From positions 16,682 to 80,681 of the forward strand of contig NETF01000061.1 of the NCBI GenBank assembly GCA_002172675.1: DNA of 64,000 nt, in the 5' to 3' direction. Below the pieces are notes generated by a model. That model worked only from the letters and a program-made list of their open reading frames with translations, had not been told where the DNA came from and did no database searches. This DNA is from an unicellular cyanobacterium SU3 (GTDB taxonomy: Bacteria; Cyanobacteriota; Cyanobacteriia; Cyanobacteriales; Microcystaceae). This document shows positions 33,663 through 43,302 of the stretch, piece after piece. The translations under genes were made by a program, and so were the position numbers. The stretch's first letter is position 1. Every line of letters starts with the position of its first letter.

Positions 33663-35003
33663 ATGAAATTCTATTGCACCCATAACACAATAATTATGAA
33701 TACGACTGTGAGGATTTTAAATCTCTTCAAAGTAGCCAGTGCTACCGCTTTAACCTGCTTTTCTGTCCTTGGTGGTTTAGCCACTCCTGCTATGGCGCAA
33801 CTCGGTTCTATTTCAGGAACCAAATTCAACGATCTCAATAAAAATGGCATCAGAGATCCCCTAGAACTCGGTTTAGCTGGATGGACAATTCAACTCATCG
33901 ACTTTGATGGCGATGTTATTGCTACCGATACCACCGATCTCAACGGGGATTATTCCTTTTCACAATTAGCGCCGGGTCCCTATGTTGTGCGAGAAGTGCA
34001 ACAAGCGGGTTGGAGACAAACCTTACCTAACTTTATTGAAAGTCTGCAACTAGGACCCGTCAACGGAGGTTGGGATTACGATGATCCCGATAATGATTGG
34101 CCACTGATTGCACCAGACGCTAACGGTAACTTTCAGTCTCCAGTCAATATTACCGATACTCCGACCATTGACTTAAGCGAATATTTGACCGTTAACTATA
34201 CCGGTCAAAACCTAGATAAAGTGTCAAACTCTGGCAAAAACTTTGATGTTGAATACTTTCCTAGTAGTTTCAACGATATCGATGTAGCAGGAGAAACCTT
34301 TGAACTGCAACAGTTCCATTTCCACTTCGAAAGTGAACACGCCATCAATGGACTTCTCACAGATATGGAGTTACACTTTGTTAACCGCCATGTCGACGGA
34401 GGGTTATCGGTTCTAGGGTTATTAGTAGAACAAGGTAGCGAAAATCAGGCATTGAAACCCCTTTTTGATGCGATTGATGCCGAACTCGATGCCAATGGCA
34501 GTGTGCCTTCTAGTTTAACCTTGGGTCAAAACTTAAATATTGGCGATATCATACCCACTAGTTTTGATGGTTGGTTCTACAATGGATCGTTAACCACCCC
34601 TCCTGCAACCGAAGGAGTTAACTGGTTTGTCTTTGAAGATACGATTCAAATGTCTGCAGCACAAATCGGTATTTACCAAGATTACCTAGCTAGTATTGGT
34701 TTTACCCAAAATAATCGACCTTTACAGGATTTGAATGGAAGACAGTTTAACGAACATAACCATCAAGAAACCCTTAATGGTGGTTCGATTTCTGAGCTTA
34801 ACTTTGGTAATGCTTTGGATTTAGGTCTTTTGGGACTAACTCAACTTAACTACCAAGTTACCGTTAACGACGATGCTACAGAGGATCTTGATTTTGGAGC
34901 TTCTCCAGCTAGTGTTCCTGAACCCGGTTCTATGGCAGCCTTATTAGGTTTAGCTGGTGCTGGTGCGGTTTCTCGCTTGAGACAAAAGCAAAGCAATAAA
35001 TAA
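33663..35003 (+). CDS. Secreted alpha-carbonic anhydrase with SdrD-B-like domain and PEP-CTERM anchor
   Basis: A three-part 446-residue protein. A signal peptide (start at ATG 33663, or more likely the internal ATG at 33696, MNTTVRILNL) ends near ATPAMAQ. Residues about 48-120 form an SdrD-B/Cna-B-like beta sandwich (ISGTKFNDLNKNGIRDPLEL; GDYSFSQLAPGPYVVRE). Residues about 135-375 are an alpha-carbonic anhydrase: QSPVNI (158-163), zinc His at 219 and 221 in FHFHF, Glu225 and His226 in SEH, the third His at 238 in MELHFV, and LTTPPATEGVNWFVF. The C-terminal SVPEPGSMAALLGLAGAGAV plus RLRQK is a PEP-CTERM sorting signal. It would hydrate CO2 outside the cell. Context gives no other carbon-concentrating gene. 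Confidence 0.87.
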   Translation: MKFYCTHNTIIMNTTVRILNLFKVASATALTCFSVLGGLATPAMAQLGSISGTKFNDLNKNGIRDPLELGLAGWTIQLIDFDGDVIATDTTDLNGDYSFSQLAPGPYVVREVQQAGWRQTLPNFIESLQLGPVNGGWDYDDPDNDWPLIAPDANGNFQSPVNITDTPTIDLSEYLTVNYTGQNLDKVSNSGKNFDVEYFPSSFNDIDVAGETFELQQFHFHFESEHAINGLLTDMELHFVNRHVDGGLSVLGLLVEQGSENQALKPLFDAIDAELDANGSVPSSLTLGQNLNIGDIIPTSFDGWFYNGSLTTPPATEGVNWFVFEDTIQMSAAQIGIYQDYLASIGFTQNNRPLQDLNGRQFNEHNHQETLNGGSISELNFGNALDLGLLGLTQLNYQVTVNDDATEDLDFGASPASVPEPGSMAALLGLAGAGAVSRLRQKQSNK

Positions 35004-35022
35004 TAGGTGAAATAAATCAACA

Positions 35023-35055
35023 ATCCCACGATTTTAAAACAGTCGTGGGATTTTT
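35023..35055 (+). terminator. Intrinsic terminator after the carbonic anhydrase gene
   Basis: Perfect nine-base stem ATCCCACGA / TCGTGGGAT (35023-35031 and 35043-35051), 11-base loop, followed by a run of T ending at 35055. It lies 19 bases after the stop codon and fits a Rho-independent terminator on the plus strand. Confidence 0.75.
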
Positions 35056-35141
35056 AAGTTTACTGACATCTTGCAGTAGTATAGAAAAACGAGACAAAAA
35101 AACAAGAAAATCACTTCTCAAACAGTCACAGTTAAAATAAC

Positions 35142-35180
35142 CCCTGTTCCCTGTTCCCTGTTCCCTGTTCCCTGTTCCCT
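35142..35180. repeat. Heptamer tandem repeat (CCCTGTT)n
   Basis: Five full copies of CCCTGTT plus CCCT. Such heptanucleotide STRR sequences are well known in cyanobacterial intergenic regions. It lies in the spacer between the convergent carbonic anhydrase and M23 peptidase genes. Confidence 0.85.
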
Positions 35181-35220
35181 CCCTAAACTAGCTGATTTTA
35201 TCGAAGGTGCAAGATAACAA

Positions 35221-35859
35221 TTAAAGATTCGCTTGACCTCCATACATTTCTTGCAAAACCAAAGCCGGATCGAGATATTCTCCCCGATACTTTAACCCCC
35301 AGTGAAGATGGGGCCCCGTGGTTCGTCCTGTCATTCCCACACGGCCAATTCTTGCGCCGGCGGGTACATCTTGACCCAACCATAAAACCAGTCCCCCTTC
35401 TCTATCTACAAAATAGCGACCTTGGGAACTATCTTCTACTGTTCCCATCAAATGACAATAGATATGAGTCCACTGTCCTGATTGAATGGTAATCATGGTT
35501 CCACAAGCGGTATGATCTGAAAGAGCAACCACCCTTCCTCCCCACCAGTTACGGACATAACTCCCCAATGGTGCGGCCATATCTAACCCTCGATGAAATT
35601 GAGATTGTCCCGTAATGGGAGAGGTACGATAACCATATCCAGAGGTATAGGTTTGAAAATTTTCGACGGGAAATGACGCATATTGCCAAGTATTGCTAGA
35701 ATTAGTCGCCGGAACATACTGGGCCTGGGAGGGGGACTGCTGCCAACCACTAAGAATCACAGGAACCAGTAATGCACCTATTCCCAGCGAAACTAACAAA
35801 TGAAGTCCTTTGAGACTAAGTCTAGCATTTTTTACATATTGCATGACAGTACCATTCAC
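35221..35859 (-). CDS. M23 family (LytM/lysostaphin-like) metallopeptidase
   Basis: A 212-residue periplasmic protein. A single N-terminal membrane or signal segment (GLHLLVSLGIGALLVPVILS, about 18-38) is followed by a Ser/Gln/Asn-rich linker and the M23 domain. The zinc and catalytic residues are visible: HRGLD (His89, Asp93), H132/H136 in THIYCH, and PHLHWGLKY (His184, His186). M23 enzymes cut peptidoglycan cross-bridges; with all residues present, activity is expected. The 5' region carries the atpB-proximal spacer upstream on the other strand. Length and layout match cyanobacterial M23 proteins. Confidence 0.9.
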   Translation of the reverse strand: MNGTVMQYVKNARLSLKGLHLLVSLGIGALLVPVILSGWQQSPSQAQYVPATNSSNTWQYASFPVENFQTYTSGYGYRTSPITGQSQFHRGLDMAAPLGSYVRNWWGGRVVALSDHTACGTMITIQSGQWTHIYCHLMGTVEDSSQGRYFVDREGGLVLWLGQDVPAGARIGRVGMTGRTTGPHLHWGLKYRGEYLDPALVLQEMYGGQANL

Positions 35860-36104
35860 ACCAGATCAGAGGAAAACCAAATATTATACGTTAGCTTGCA
35901 TGATAGCTATTTTTAACCAAAGTTGCCGAAACGACAAGGGAATGTTATCAGTGAACAATGAACAGTGTGCGGAATATAATTGGGAAGATGATGTTCCTTT
36001 CACAAAACCTAACTAACCCATTTCCCCAATGACCCAGAAGTGGTAATCTATAGGGTGAAAAAATAACATTAACATTTCGACTTCGTTAGATGTTAACCTT
36101 GTGC
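35860..36104. other. Spacer between M23 and the omega-RNA-like element
   Basis: Mostly AT-rich, with one inverted repeat TTAACAT / ATGTTAA (36069-36075 and 36090-36096) around TTCGACTTCGTTAG. A 68-codon plus frame (35810-36016) overlaps the peptidase start and shows no family signature. Promoters for the ATP synthase pair and for the peptidase may lie here but were not resolved. Confidence 0.35.
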
Positions 36105-37847
<1,743 letters not shown>

Positions 37848-37931
37848 ATTCAATAACCTTTGTCTAACTTGTAGGGGTGGGCTATGGTTCGCCCCTATTC
37901 AGCACTAATCATTAGATAATCAATTACTGAT
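37848..37931 (+). repeat. Palindromic spacer repeat between the beta and epsilon genes
   Basis: The 84-base spacer holds an imperfect palindrome TAGGGGTGGGC...GCCCCTA (37873-37898), of the same general GTAGGGG...CCCCTAC type as the dispersed elements elsewhere in the window. It may modulate the relative expression of the two subunits or be neutral. Confidence 0.4.
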
Positions 37932-38342
37932 ATGCCATTAACTGTTCGTGTCATTACCCCTGATAAAACCGTTTGGGACGGGGACGTACAAGAAATTATC
38001 CTACCCAGTACCTCTGGACAACTGGGTATTTTAGCTGGTCACGCCCCCCTATTAACTGCCTTAGATACCGGTGTTATTCGAGTTCGTCCCGATAAAGACT
38101 GGAAGAGTATCGCTGTTATGGGCGGATTTGCTGAAGTCGAACAAGATGAAATTAAAGTCTTAGTTAACTCAGCAGAAGCTGGAGACAACATCGATAAAGA
38201 AGCAGCGAAACAAGAGTATAACAACGCTCAAAGCCGTCTAGAAGAGGCTAATAAGGGTGGAGAGCCTATGGAGCAAATGAAAGCTTCTAACGCCTATAAA
38301 AAAGCCAGGGCCCGCCTTCAAGCAGCCGGTGGCATGGTTTAA
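37932..38342 (+). CDS. atpC: F0F1 ATP synthase subunit epsilon
   Basis: A 136-residue regulatory central-stalk subunit (atpE in cyanobacterial nomenclature). It has the N-terminal beta sandwich ([40 protein letters not shown]) and the C-terminal two-helix part ([20 protein letters not shown]). The length is typical for cyanobacterial epsilon. It couples rotation and inhibits ATP hydrolysis. It is the second gene of the ATP synthase beta operon. Confidence 0.95.
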   Translation: MPLTVRVITPDKTVWDGDVQEIILPSTSGQLGILAGHAPLLTALDTGVIRVRPDKDWKSIAVMGGFAEVEQDEIKVLVNSAEAGDNIDKEAAKQEYNNAQSRLEEANKGGEPMEQMKASNAYKKARARLQAAGGMV

Positions 38343-38453
38343 AAATATCTCAAACTTATTCATATCATTTTAGGGACAGATTAATCAATCTGTTCCTACT
38401 CAATTTCAAGAAGATATTGTTAAGAGAGTATTTGAATCAGAAATTTTAGGACT

Positions 38454-39011
38454 TTACAAACTTTCTTTAGAAGACCAAATATTAGGTTGAAATTGTTTGT
38501 CTAAAGGAGTTTTAGCAATGTGATTAGTGTAATTGTGCATGACTTTGATTGCAATGCCTAAAATGACTTCGAGTACCTGTTGTTTACTATATCCTGCTGT
38601 CAAAAATGCTTCTACTTCACTGTCTTCTACCCAACCGCGAGCTTTTACCATTTGTTGGGTAAAGTGACGTAATGCTTGTAATTTGGCATTTCCTATTGGT
38701 GTTCCATCTCTTAAAGCTTCAATATTTTCTGGGGACATTCCCATCGCTTTAGCTAATCCTGAATGGGCTGCCATACAGTAATCGCAAGAGTTTTCATAGT
38801 TTACCGTTAGATAAATTATTTGCTGTTCAATCTTCGTAAAACTTGTAGTCTCAAATAAGTCCCACAACGCCATTGAACCTTTTAATAACGCTGGAGCTTC
38901 AGCAGCAATCCCTTCTAAATTAGGAATAAAGCCAAAAGTTTTTTGAGCGTGAACCAAAGCAGACTTGGAGTCTATTGGTGCTGTTTCCAAAGTATGAATG
39001 GTAAATTTCAT
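38454..39011 (-). CDS. Carboxymuconolactone decarboxylase/AhpD-like protein
   Basis: A 185-residue protein of the AhpD-like fold. The core is YLTVNYENSCDYCMAAHSGL, with the CxxC pair (Cys-Asp-Tyr-Cys) and the histidine three residues after it, the redox-active motif of AhpD/CMD proteins. Such proteins reduce peroxides or act as decarboxylases, and many of unknown substrate are controlled by TetR regulators. Length and motif suggest the peroxidase-related (AhpD) type. The divergent TetR gene with palindromic sites in the shared region suggests it is the regulated target. Confidence 0.85.
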   Translation of the reverse strand: MKFTIHTLETAPIDSKSALVHAQKTFGFIPNLEGIAAEAPALLKGSMALWDLFETTSFTKIEQQIIYLTVNYENSCDYCMAAHSGLAKAMGMSPENIEALRDGTPIGNAKLQALRHFTQQMVKARGWVEDSEVEAFLTAGYSKQQVLEVILGIAIKVMHNYTNHIAKTPLDKQFQPNIWSSKESL

Positions 39012-39037
39012 TGTTTTAATTTCTAATTTGAGTTTTT

Positions 39038-39059
39038 AAGGAGACAAGTCTGTCTCCTT
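39038..39059. promoter_or_regulatory. Probable TetR operator, site 1
   Basis: A 22-base perfect palindrome, AAGGAGACA / AGTC / TGTCTCCTT, lies between the divergent AhpD-like and TetR genes, 27 bases from the AhpD-like start codon. A second related palindrome is at 39085-39098. The position and dyad symmetry are those of a TetR-family operator. Assignment is inferred from location and symmetry. Confidence 0.65.
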
Positions 39060-39084
39060 GATTAACTGATAGTATAGCTATATG

Positions 39085-39098
39085 AGACAACTTTGTCT
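39085..39098. promoter_or_regulatory. Probable TetR operator, site 2
   Basis: Palindrome AGACAA-CT-TTGTCT, sharing the AGACAA...TGTCT core with site 1 (39038-39059). It overlaps the first possible ATG of the TetR gene (39082), which supports the internal start at 39112 as the true start. Likely the autoregulatory site. Confidence 0.55.
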
Positions 39099-39111
39099 AC
39101 GTGAAATTGTC

Positions 39112-39681
39112 ATGAAATCTTCTCATAATTCTCGTCAACAAATTTTAGAAACAGCTTCTCGACTCTTCTATCAAAAAGGAATTCAAAATGTAGGTATCAA
39201 CGAGATTATTGCTACTAGCGGGGCAGCCAAAAGAACTCTGTATCGGCACTTTGCTTCTAAAGATGAACTGATTGAAGCAGTAATGAAACACCGAGCTAGA
39301 GAATGGTTACGTTGGTTTGAAACAGCAGTACGAGATCGCGGTAACACTGCTAAAGAAAGATTGCTAGCTACATTTGACGTACTGCGAGAGTGGTATGCCA
39401 GTCCAGATTTTCGAGGGTGTCCTTTTATTAATGCCGTACTAGAAATAGCTGACGCTTCTCATCCTGCACATGAGGTTTCAATAGGAGTTAGGGAATCAAT
39501 TCGGATCCAAATTAAGCAATTAGCAGAACAAGCTGGAGTAAAGGATTCAGAATCATTTTCTCAGCAATATTTGCTCTTAATTGGAGGGGCGAGCTTGATG
39601 GCTACTATAGAGGGGGTTTCTGGAGGTGCTAACTACGCTCAACAGGCATTATCAACTTTAATCAATAGTGCGCTTGATTAA
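39112..39681 (+). CDS. TetR/AcrR family transcriptional regulator
   Basis: A 189-residue repressor (199 from the upstream ATG). The N-terminal DNA-binding domain has QQILETASRLFYQKGIQNVG, INEIIATSGAAKRTLYRHFA and SKDELIEAVM, the standard TetR helix-turn-helix. The C-terminal ligand-binding region (SPDFRGCPFINAVLEIADAS; AEQAGVKDSE) resembles the TetR_C group common in oxidoreductase regulators. It is divergent from an AhpD-like gene and two palindromic sites lie between them, so it probably represses both. Ligand unknown. Confidence 0.9.
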   Translation: MKSSHNSRQQILETASRLFYQKGIQNVGINEIIATSGAAKRTLYRHFASKDELIEAVMKHRAREWLRWFETAVRDRGNTAKERLLATFDVLREWYASPDFRGCPFINAVLEIADASHPAHEVSIGVRESIRIQIKQLAEQAGVKDSESFSQQYLLLIGGASLMATIEGVSGGANYAQQALSTLINSALD

Positions 39682-39686
39682 TCTAT

Positions 39687-39821
39687 CTAAAAGTTCTCAA
39701 ATCTTTGAGGTAACATTTGAATATAGCGAACCGTATGATGAATGTTTTTATGCTTGTCTTCTCTGACAGTTATCCAAAGATTTTTGTATACAGCGTGCGA
39801 TTCAATCATCTTGATTTCCAT
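39687..39821 (-). CDS. Possible small ORF of 44 residues
   Basis: MEIKMIESHAVYKNLWITVR then EDKHKNIHHTVRYIQMLPQR and FENF. No recognised family and no clear ribosome-binding site. It fills the spacer between the TetR and HAD genes on the opposite strand. It may be a remnant or chance frame, and is listed because nothing else is there. Confidence 0.15.
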   Translation of the reverse strand: MEIKMIESHAVYKNLWITVREDKHKNIHHTVRYIQMLPQRFENF

Positions 39822-39879
39822 AACCAATCTTAACTTAAAGATAGTATTATTATTTTAGAAAAAAATTTGTAGTTAAACG

Positions 39880-40533
39880 ATGCTCAAAGCAATTCTTTTT
39901 GACCTTGACGGAACTCTCACTCATACAGATGCTATTCATTTTTTTGTTTGGCAATCTTTATTACCAAAATATGGAATCAATATTGATTTATCTTTTTATC
40001 AACAACACATAAGTGGACGATCTAACCCTAATTTTCTAAGTAAATGGTTACCAGAACTTTCTTCTCAAGAAATCCTCACAATAAGTAACAATAAAGAAGC
40101 TCGTTTTCGAGAATTAGCACAAGAAAAATTAGAACCACTTCCAGGATTAGAAAAACTGTTAGAGTGGATTAAGACACACTCACTCAAAAAAGGAGTTGTC
40201 ACCAATGCTCCTCGTCCAAATGCTGATTTTATGCTCAAAGCCCTCAAACTTGACAAGTATTGGGACACAGTGGTAGTGAGCGAAGAATTACCCTGGACGA
40301 AACCACACCCTTTCCCCTATCAAGAAGCATTACGTCGCCTAAATATTACCGCAGAAGAAGCTTTGGTTTTTGAAGATTCTCCGAGTGGAGTTCAGTCAGC
40401 AGTAGGGGCTGGTCTGTTTACCGTAGGCATCACGACAACTCAAGGAGAAGAGACTCTACGTACTAACGGGGCTAAATTAGTTATTTCTGACTTTAAAGAT
40501 CCACAATTAACAACTATTGGACTCTTGGTTTAA
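39880..40533 (+). CDS. HAD-superfamily hydrolase, beta-phosphoglucomutase-like
   Basis: A 217-residue protein of HAD subfamily IA. Motif I is FDLDGTLTHTD (residues 7-17), motif II VVTNAPRP (Thr/Asn), the Lys of motif III in WTKPHPFPY, and motif IV VFEDSPSGVQSAVGAG. The helical cap includes the ISGRSNPNF segment typical of beta-phosphoglucomutase-type enzymes. A phosphatase or phosphomutase acting on a sugar phosphate is likely; exact substrate unknown. Confidence 0.88.
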   Translation: MLKAILFDLDGTLTHTDAIHFFVWQSLLPKYGINIDLSFYQQHISGRSNPNFLSKWLPELSSQEILTISNNKEARFRELAQEKLEPLPGLEKLLEWIKTHSLKKGVVTNAPRPNADFMLKALKLDKYWDTVVVSEELPWTKPHPFPYQEALRRLNITAEEALVFEDSPSGVQSAVGAGLFTVGITTTQGEETLRTNGAKLVISDFKDPQLTTIGLLV

Positions 40534-40600
40534 ACTTAATTGCGGATAGAATTCAATGGAAAAAAATAAAGCTTTTTGATAAAAACTTAATAATATAGAC

Positions 40601-41299
40601 CTAACGATTAACCATTGCTTCTACATTTCTATGCACTTCATTTAGTAATCGATGGGACATTCTAAATAATTCTTGACCCGTGTGTAAATGAGAATCATCA
40701 TAATTACAAGAAAACCACTCTAATTCCTCGATGCCATCGGCAAGATGATTCAAACAATAATAAACAATAGCTGCTACTTTAGCCAATTTTGGGGGATTCG
40801 GTTGAGAAGCAAAAATGCGTTTCGCCTGTTGTAAATCATGACGAGAACAGCGCACATAATCTTGAAAAACCCCCATTAATTCATCATCAAAGGGATCAGC
40901 CGCTAACTCGTTAATTTGATCATTTAAACCATACAAAATACGAGAAATCGAGCGATCAATGGGATGATAAACCTTCTTTAACCATTCATCAATTAACCCC
41001 ACTGATACCTCTTCAGTGGCGCGACGACTTTGATAGTAAGAATGGGCCTGGGCTGTCCTCTGTTGTCGTCTGGCCGAAGGATAATTAGGGATTAACTGTT
41101 GATCATAAGTGTGTCGTCGTTGCGGGTCCCCTAATACCTCATAAGCAGCATTAATACGGATAATCTGTTCATGGTTTGCAGTTTCTTGGCGACTATCCGG
41201 GTGAAACCGCTTGGCTAAACGACGATACGCCTGTTTTATTTCCCTTTGTGTTGCAGTGTGACTAACTTCGAGAATGTGATAATGATTCGTAGATGTCAT
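40601..41299 (-). CDS. J-domain protein (DnaJ-like)
   Basis: A 232-residue protein with an N-terminal J domain (YHILEVSHTATQREIKQAYR, HPD at 33-35, and YEVLGDPQRRHTYD) but no Gly/Phe-rich or zinc-finger regions. The C-terminal 160 residues have no named domain: AEEVSVGLIDEWLKKVYHPI, then helical and rich in His and Arg. It probably stimulates an Hsp70 (DnaK) partner with a specialised client. Type III DnaJ proteins are common in cyanobacteria. It lies upstream of cysK on the same strand but reads into its own unit; the spacer is 40 bases. Confidence 0.85.
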   Translation of the reverse strand: MTSTNHYHILEVSHTATQREIKQAYRRLAKRFHPDSRQETANHEQIIRINAAYEVLGDPQRRHTYDQQLIPNYPSARRQQRTAQAHSYYQSRRATEEVSVGLIDEWLKKVYHPIDRSISRILYGLNDQINELAADPFDDELMGVFQDYVRCSRHDLQQAKRIFASQPNPPKLAKVAAIVYYCLNHLADGIEELEWFSCNYDDSHLHTGQELFRMSHRLLNEVHRNVEAMVNR

Positions 41300-41339
41300 G
41301 ACAGTCTGGGAGATGTGAGGACAGCAACCAACCCTTTAC

Positions 41340-42302
41340 TTAATTCATCATGGCCAGTTGAGGCGGTTCGACATTTTGGAAAAGGGGTGTACTTAAGTAA
41401 CGTTCTCCAAAACTAGGCTGAACCATTACGATTAGTTTACCGATATTTTCGGGCCGTTGCCCAACTTTAATGGCAGCACATAAAGCGGCCCCCGTAGAAA
41501 TACCGGACAGTAACCCCTCTTCTTTGGCCAAACGTCTGCCGTAAGTCATGGCTTCATCATCGGTTACGGTAATCACCTCATCAATTAATTCTACTTTTAA
41601 GACTTCGGGGATAAAACCAGCCCCAATGCCTTGAATTTTGTGGCCTCCTGGCTTTCCTCCCGATAAAATGGGGCTAGTGGTGGGTTCAACTGCGATCGCC
41701 TGAAAACTGGCTTTTCGTTGTTTAATTACGTCTGCTACACCGGTAAGGGTGCCACCAGTTCCCACACCAGCAATTAAAAAATCGACTCGTCCATCGGTAT
41801 CTTCCCAAATTTCTTCGGCGGTGGTTAAACGGTGAATTTCTGGGTTAGCCGGGTTATTAAATTGTTGCAACATATAAGCATTAGGTAGGGTTTCGACCAA
41901 TTCCTGGGCCCGACGAATACAACCACTCATCCCTTCGCTACCAGGAGTTAATTCTAATTGTGCGCCATAGGCTTTTAACATGGCCCGACGTTCTTGGCTC
42001 ATGGTTTCAGGCATGGTTAAGATTAATTTATATCCCTTGGCTGCTGCTACCATAGCCAGAGCAATACCGGTGTTGCCGGAAGTGGGTTCAACTAAGAGGG
42101 TTTTTCCTGGGATAATTAACCCTTCTCGTTCGGCTGCATTGATCATATTAGCCCCAATACGGTCTTTTACCGAAGCTGACGGGTTCATTCCTTCTAGTTT
42201 AACGACAACCTGGGCTTTACACCCTTCTGCTTGAGGAATACGATTTAATTGCACTAAAGGAGTACGGCCAATTAACTCGGATACGTTGTGAGCAATTTTC
42301 AT
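41340..42302 (-). CDS. cysK: Cysteine synthase A (O-acetylserine sulfhydrylase)
   Basis: PLP enzyme making L-cysteine from O-acetylserine and sulfide. The 320-residue protein has [12 protein letters not shown], Lys46 in SASVKDRIG as Schiff-base lysine, TSGNTG at 74-79 (phosphate cup), [20 protein letters not shown], and GAGFIPEVL (GxGxG loop [11 protein letters not shown]). Length is normal. Cytoplasmic. The upstream region carries a dispersed palindrome (42414). Monocistronic or with the J-domain gene downstream. Confidence 0.95.
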   Translation of the reverse strand: MKIAHNVSELIGRTPLVQLNRIPQAEGCKAQVVVKLEGMNPSASVKDRIGANMINAAEREGLIIPGKTLLVEPTSGNTGIALAMVAAAKGYKLILTMPETMSQERRAMLKAYGAQLELTPGSEGMSGCIRRAQELVETLPNAYMLQQFNNPANPEIHRLTTAEEIWEDTDGRVDFLIAGVGTGGTLTGVADVIKQRKASFQAIAVEPTTSPILSGGKPGGHKIQGIGAGFIPEVLKVELIDEVITVTDDEAMTYGRRLAKEEGLLSGISTGAALCAAIKVGQRPENIGKLIVMVQPSFGERYLSTPLFQNVEPPQLAMMN

Positions 42303-42413
42303 AAGTGTTGTTTTAGTATACTTAATGACTTGTTCTTTGGTTGTAGTCTCTCATTTAGTAGTTATCAATATTTTTTAGGGTTTCTTCATTTTTGTTATTA
42401 AAAAAGTTCGTAG

Positions 42414-42431
42414 TTAAGGCTTCAGCCTTAA
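42414..42431. repeat. Dispersed palindrome TTAAGGCT/AGCCTTAA
   Basis: Perfect eight-base arms TTAAGGCT and AGCCTTAA with TC between, preceded by cgtag and followed by a second partial dyad (aagtcctagaggactaactac). The same AAGGCT/AGCCTT core with ACTACGG occurs at 20679-20699, so this is a dispersed cyanobacterial spacer element. Confidence 0.55.
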
Positions 42432-42471
42432 TGATCACTAGGTTATAAGTCCTAGAGGACTAACTACAGAC

Positions 42472-43278
42472 TTATGTTAACTTTTTAATAGGAATACACA
42501 TAGGTTTATTAGTAATTGGATCGGGTAAAATATGACTTTGTAAGTTAAAAACGGCTTCAATAACTTTCTCACTCATCACTATTTCTGGAGTCCCTTGTGC
42601 ATAAATTTTTCCTTGTTTGACGGCGACTAAATAATCAGCGTAACGACTAGCTAAGTTAAGATCGTGTAGAACAATAACTAAGGTTTTCTGAGCCATTTGA
42701 TTCAGTTCGTGGAGTAGGTCTAAAATTTCAATTTGATGGGCTAAATCCAGAAAACTTGTGGGTTCATCTAATAATAAAATATCCGTATCTTGTGCTAAAC
42801 TCATAGCGATCCAAGCCCGTTGTTTTTGTCCTCCTGATAAGGTATCTAAAGGACGATCAGCTAATGACATTAAATCTGTACTAATTAATGCTTGATTGAC
42901 TATTGTTTCATCTTCTTTTGACCATTGTTGCCACCAACTTTGGTAAGGGTAGCGTCCTTGAGCAACTAATTCTTTAACGGTTAATCCTTCAGGAGAACTA
43001 GGATTTTGTAGTAAGATTCCTAGTGTTTGGGCTACTTTTTGACTCGATAGTTTAGAAATAGCTTTACCATCTAAATAAACACTACCCTGCTTCGGTTTAA
43101 GAATTCTTGTTAAGCCTTTTAACAAGGTAGATTTTCCGCAACCATTGGCTCCTATTAAAATAGTGATTTTTTCTGTAGGAATGGCTAAGCTAAGCTGATT
43201 AATAATTGTTTTATTATCATAAGCTAAGGTGATTTGATTGGCTTCTAATCTGGTGTTAATTAAGTTCGGGTAATCCAT
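42472..43278 (-). CDS. Iron-siderophore ABC transporter ATP-binding protein (FecE-like)
   Basis: A 268-residue ABC ATPase: Walker A GANGCGKST (43-51), Q-loop LGILLQNP, signature LSGGQKQRAW, Walker B ILLLDEPTSFLD and H-loop VIVLHDLNLASRYAD. This is the FecE/BtuD group, pairing with FecCD permeases. It is the last gene of the tonB-MORN-permease-permease-ATPase series on the minus strand and is separated from the permease gene by 24 bases. It powers uptake of ferric siderophore across the inner membrane, together with the lipoprotein at 52130. Confidence 0.92.
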   Translation of the reverse strand: MDYPNLINTRLEANQITLAYDNKTIINQLSLAIPTEKITILIGANGCGKSTLLKGLTRILKPKQGSVYLDGKAISKLSSQKVAQTLGILLQNPSSPEGLTVKELVAQGRYPYQSWWQQWSKEDETIVNQALISTDLMSLADRPLDTLSGGQKQRAWIAMSLAQDTDILLLDEPTSFLDLAHQIEILDLLHELNQMAQKTLVIVLHDLNLASRYADYLVAVKQGKIYAQGTPEIVMSEKVIEAVFNLQSHILPDPITNKPMCIPIKKLT

Positions 43279-43302
43279 AATTTAGTTATTTTAAAATATA
43301 AT

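Noticed and set aside
35810..36016. 68-codon plus-strand frame overlapping the start of the M23 peptidase gene
   Set aside because: It is antisense to a well-supported gene for its first part and shows no conserved pattern.
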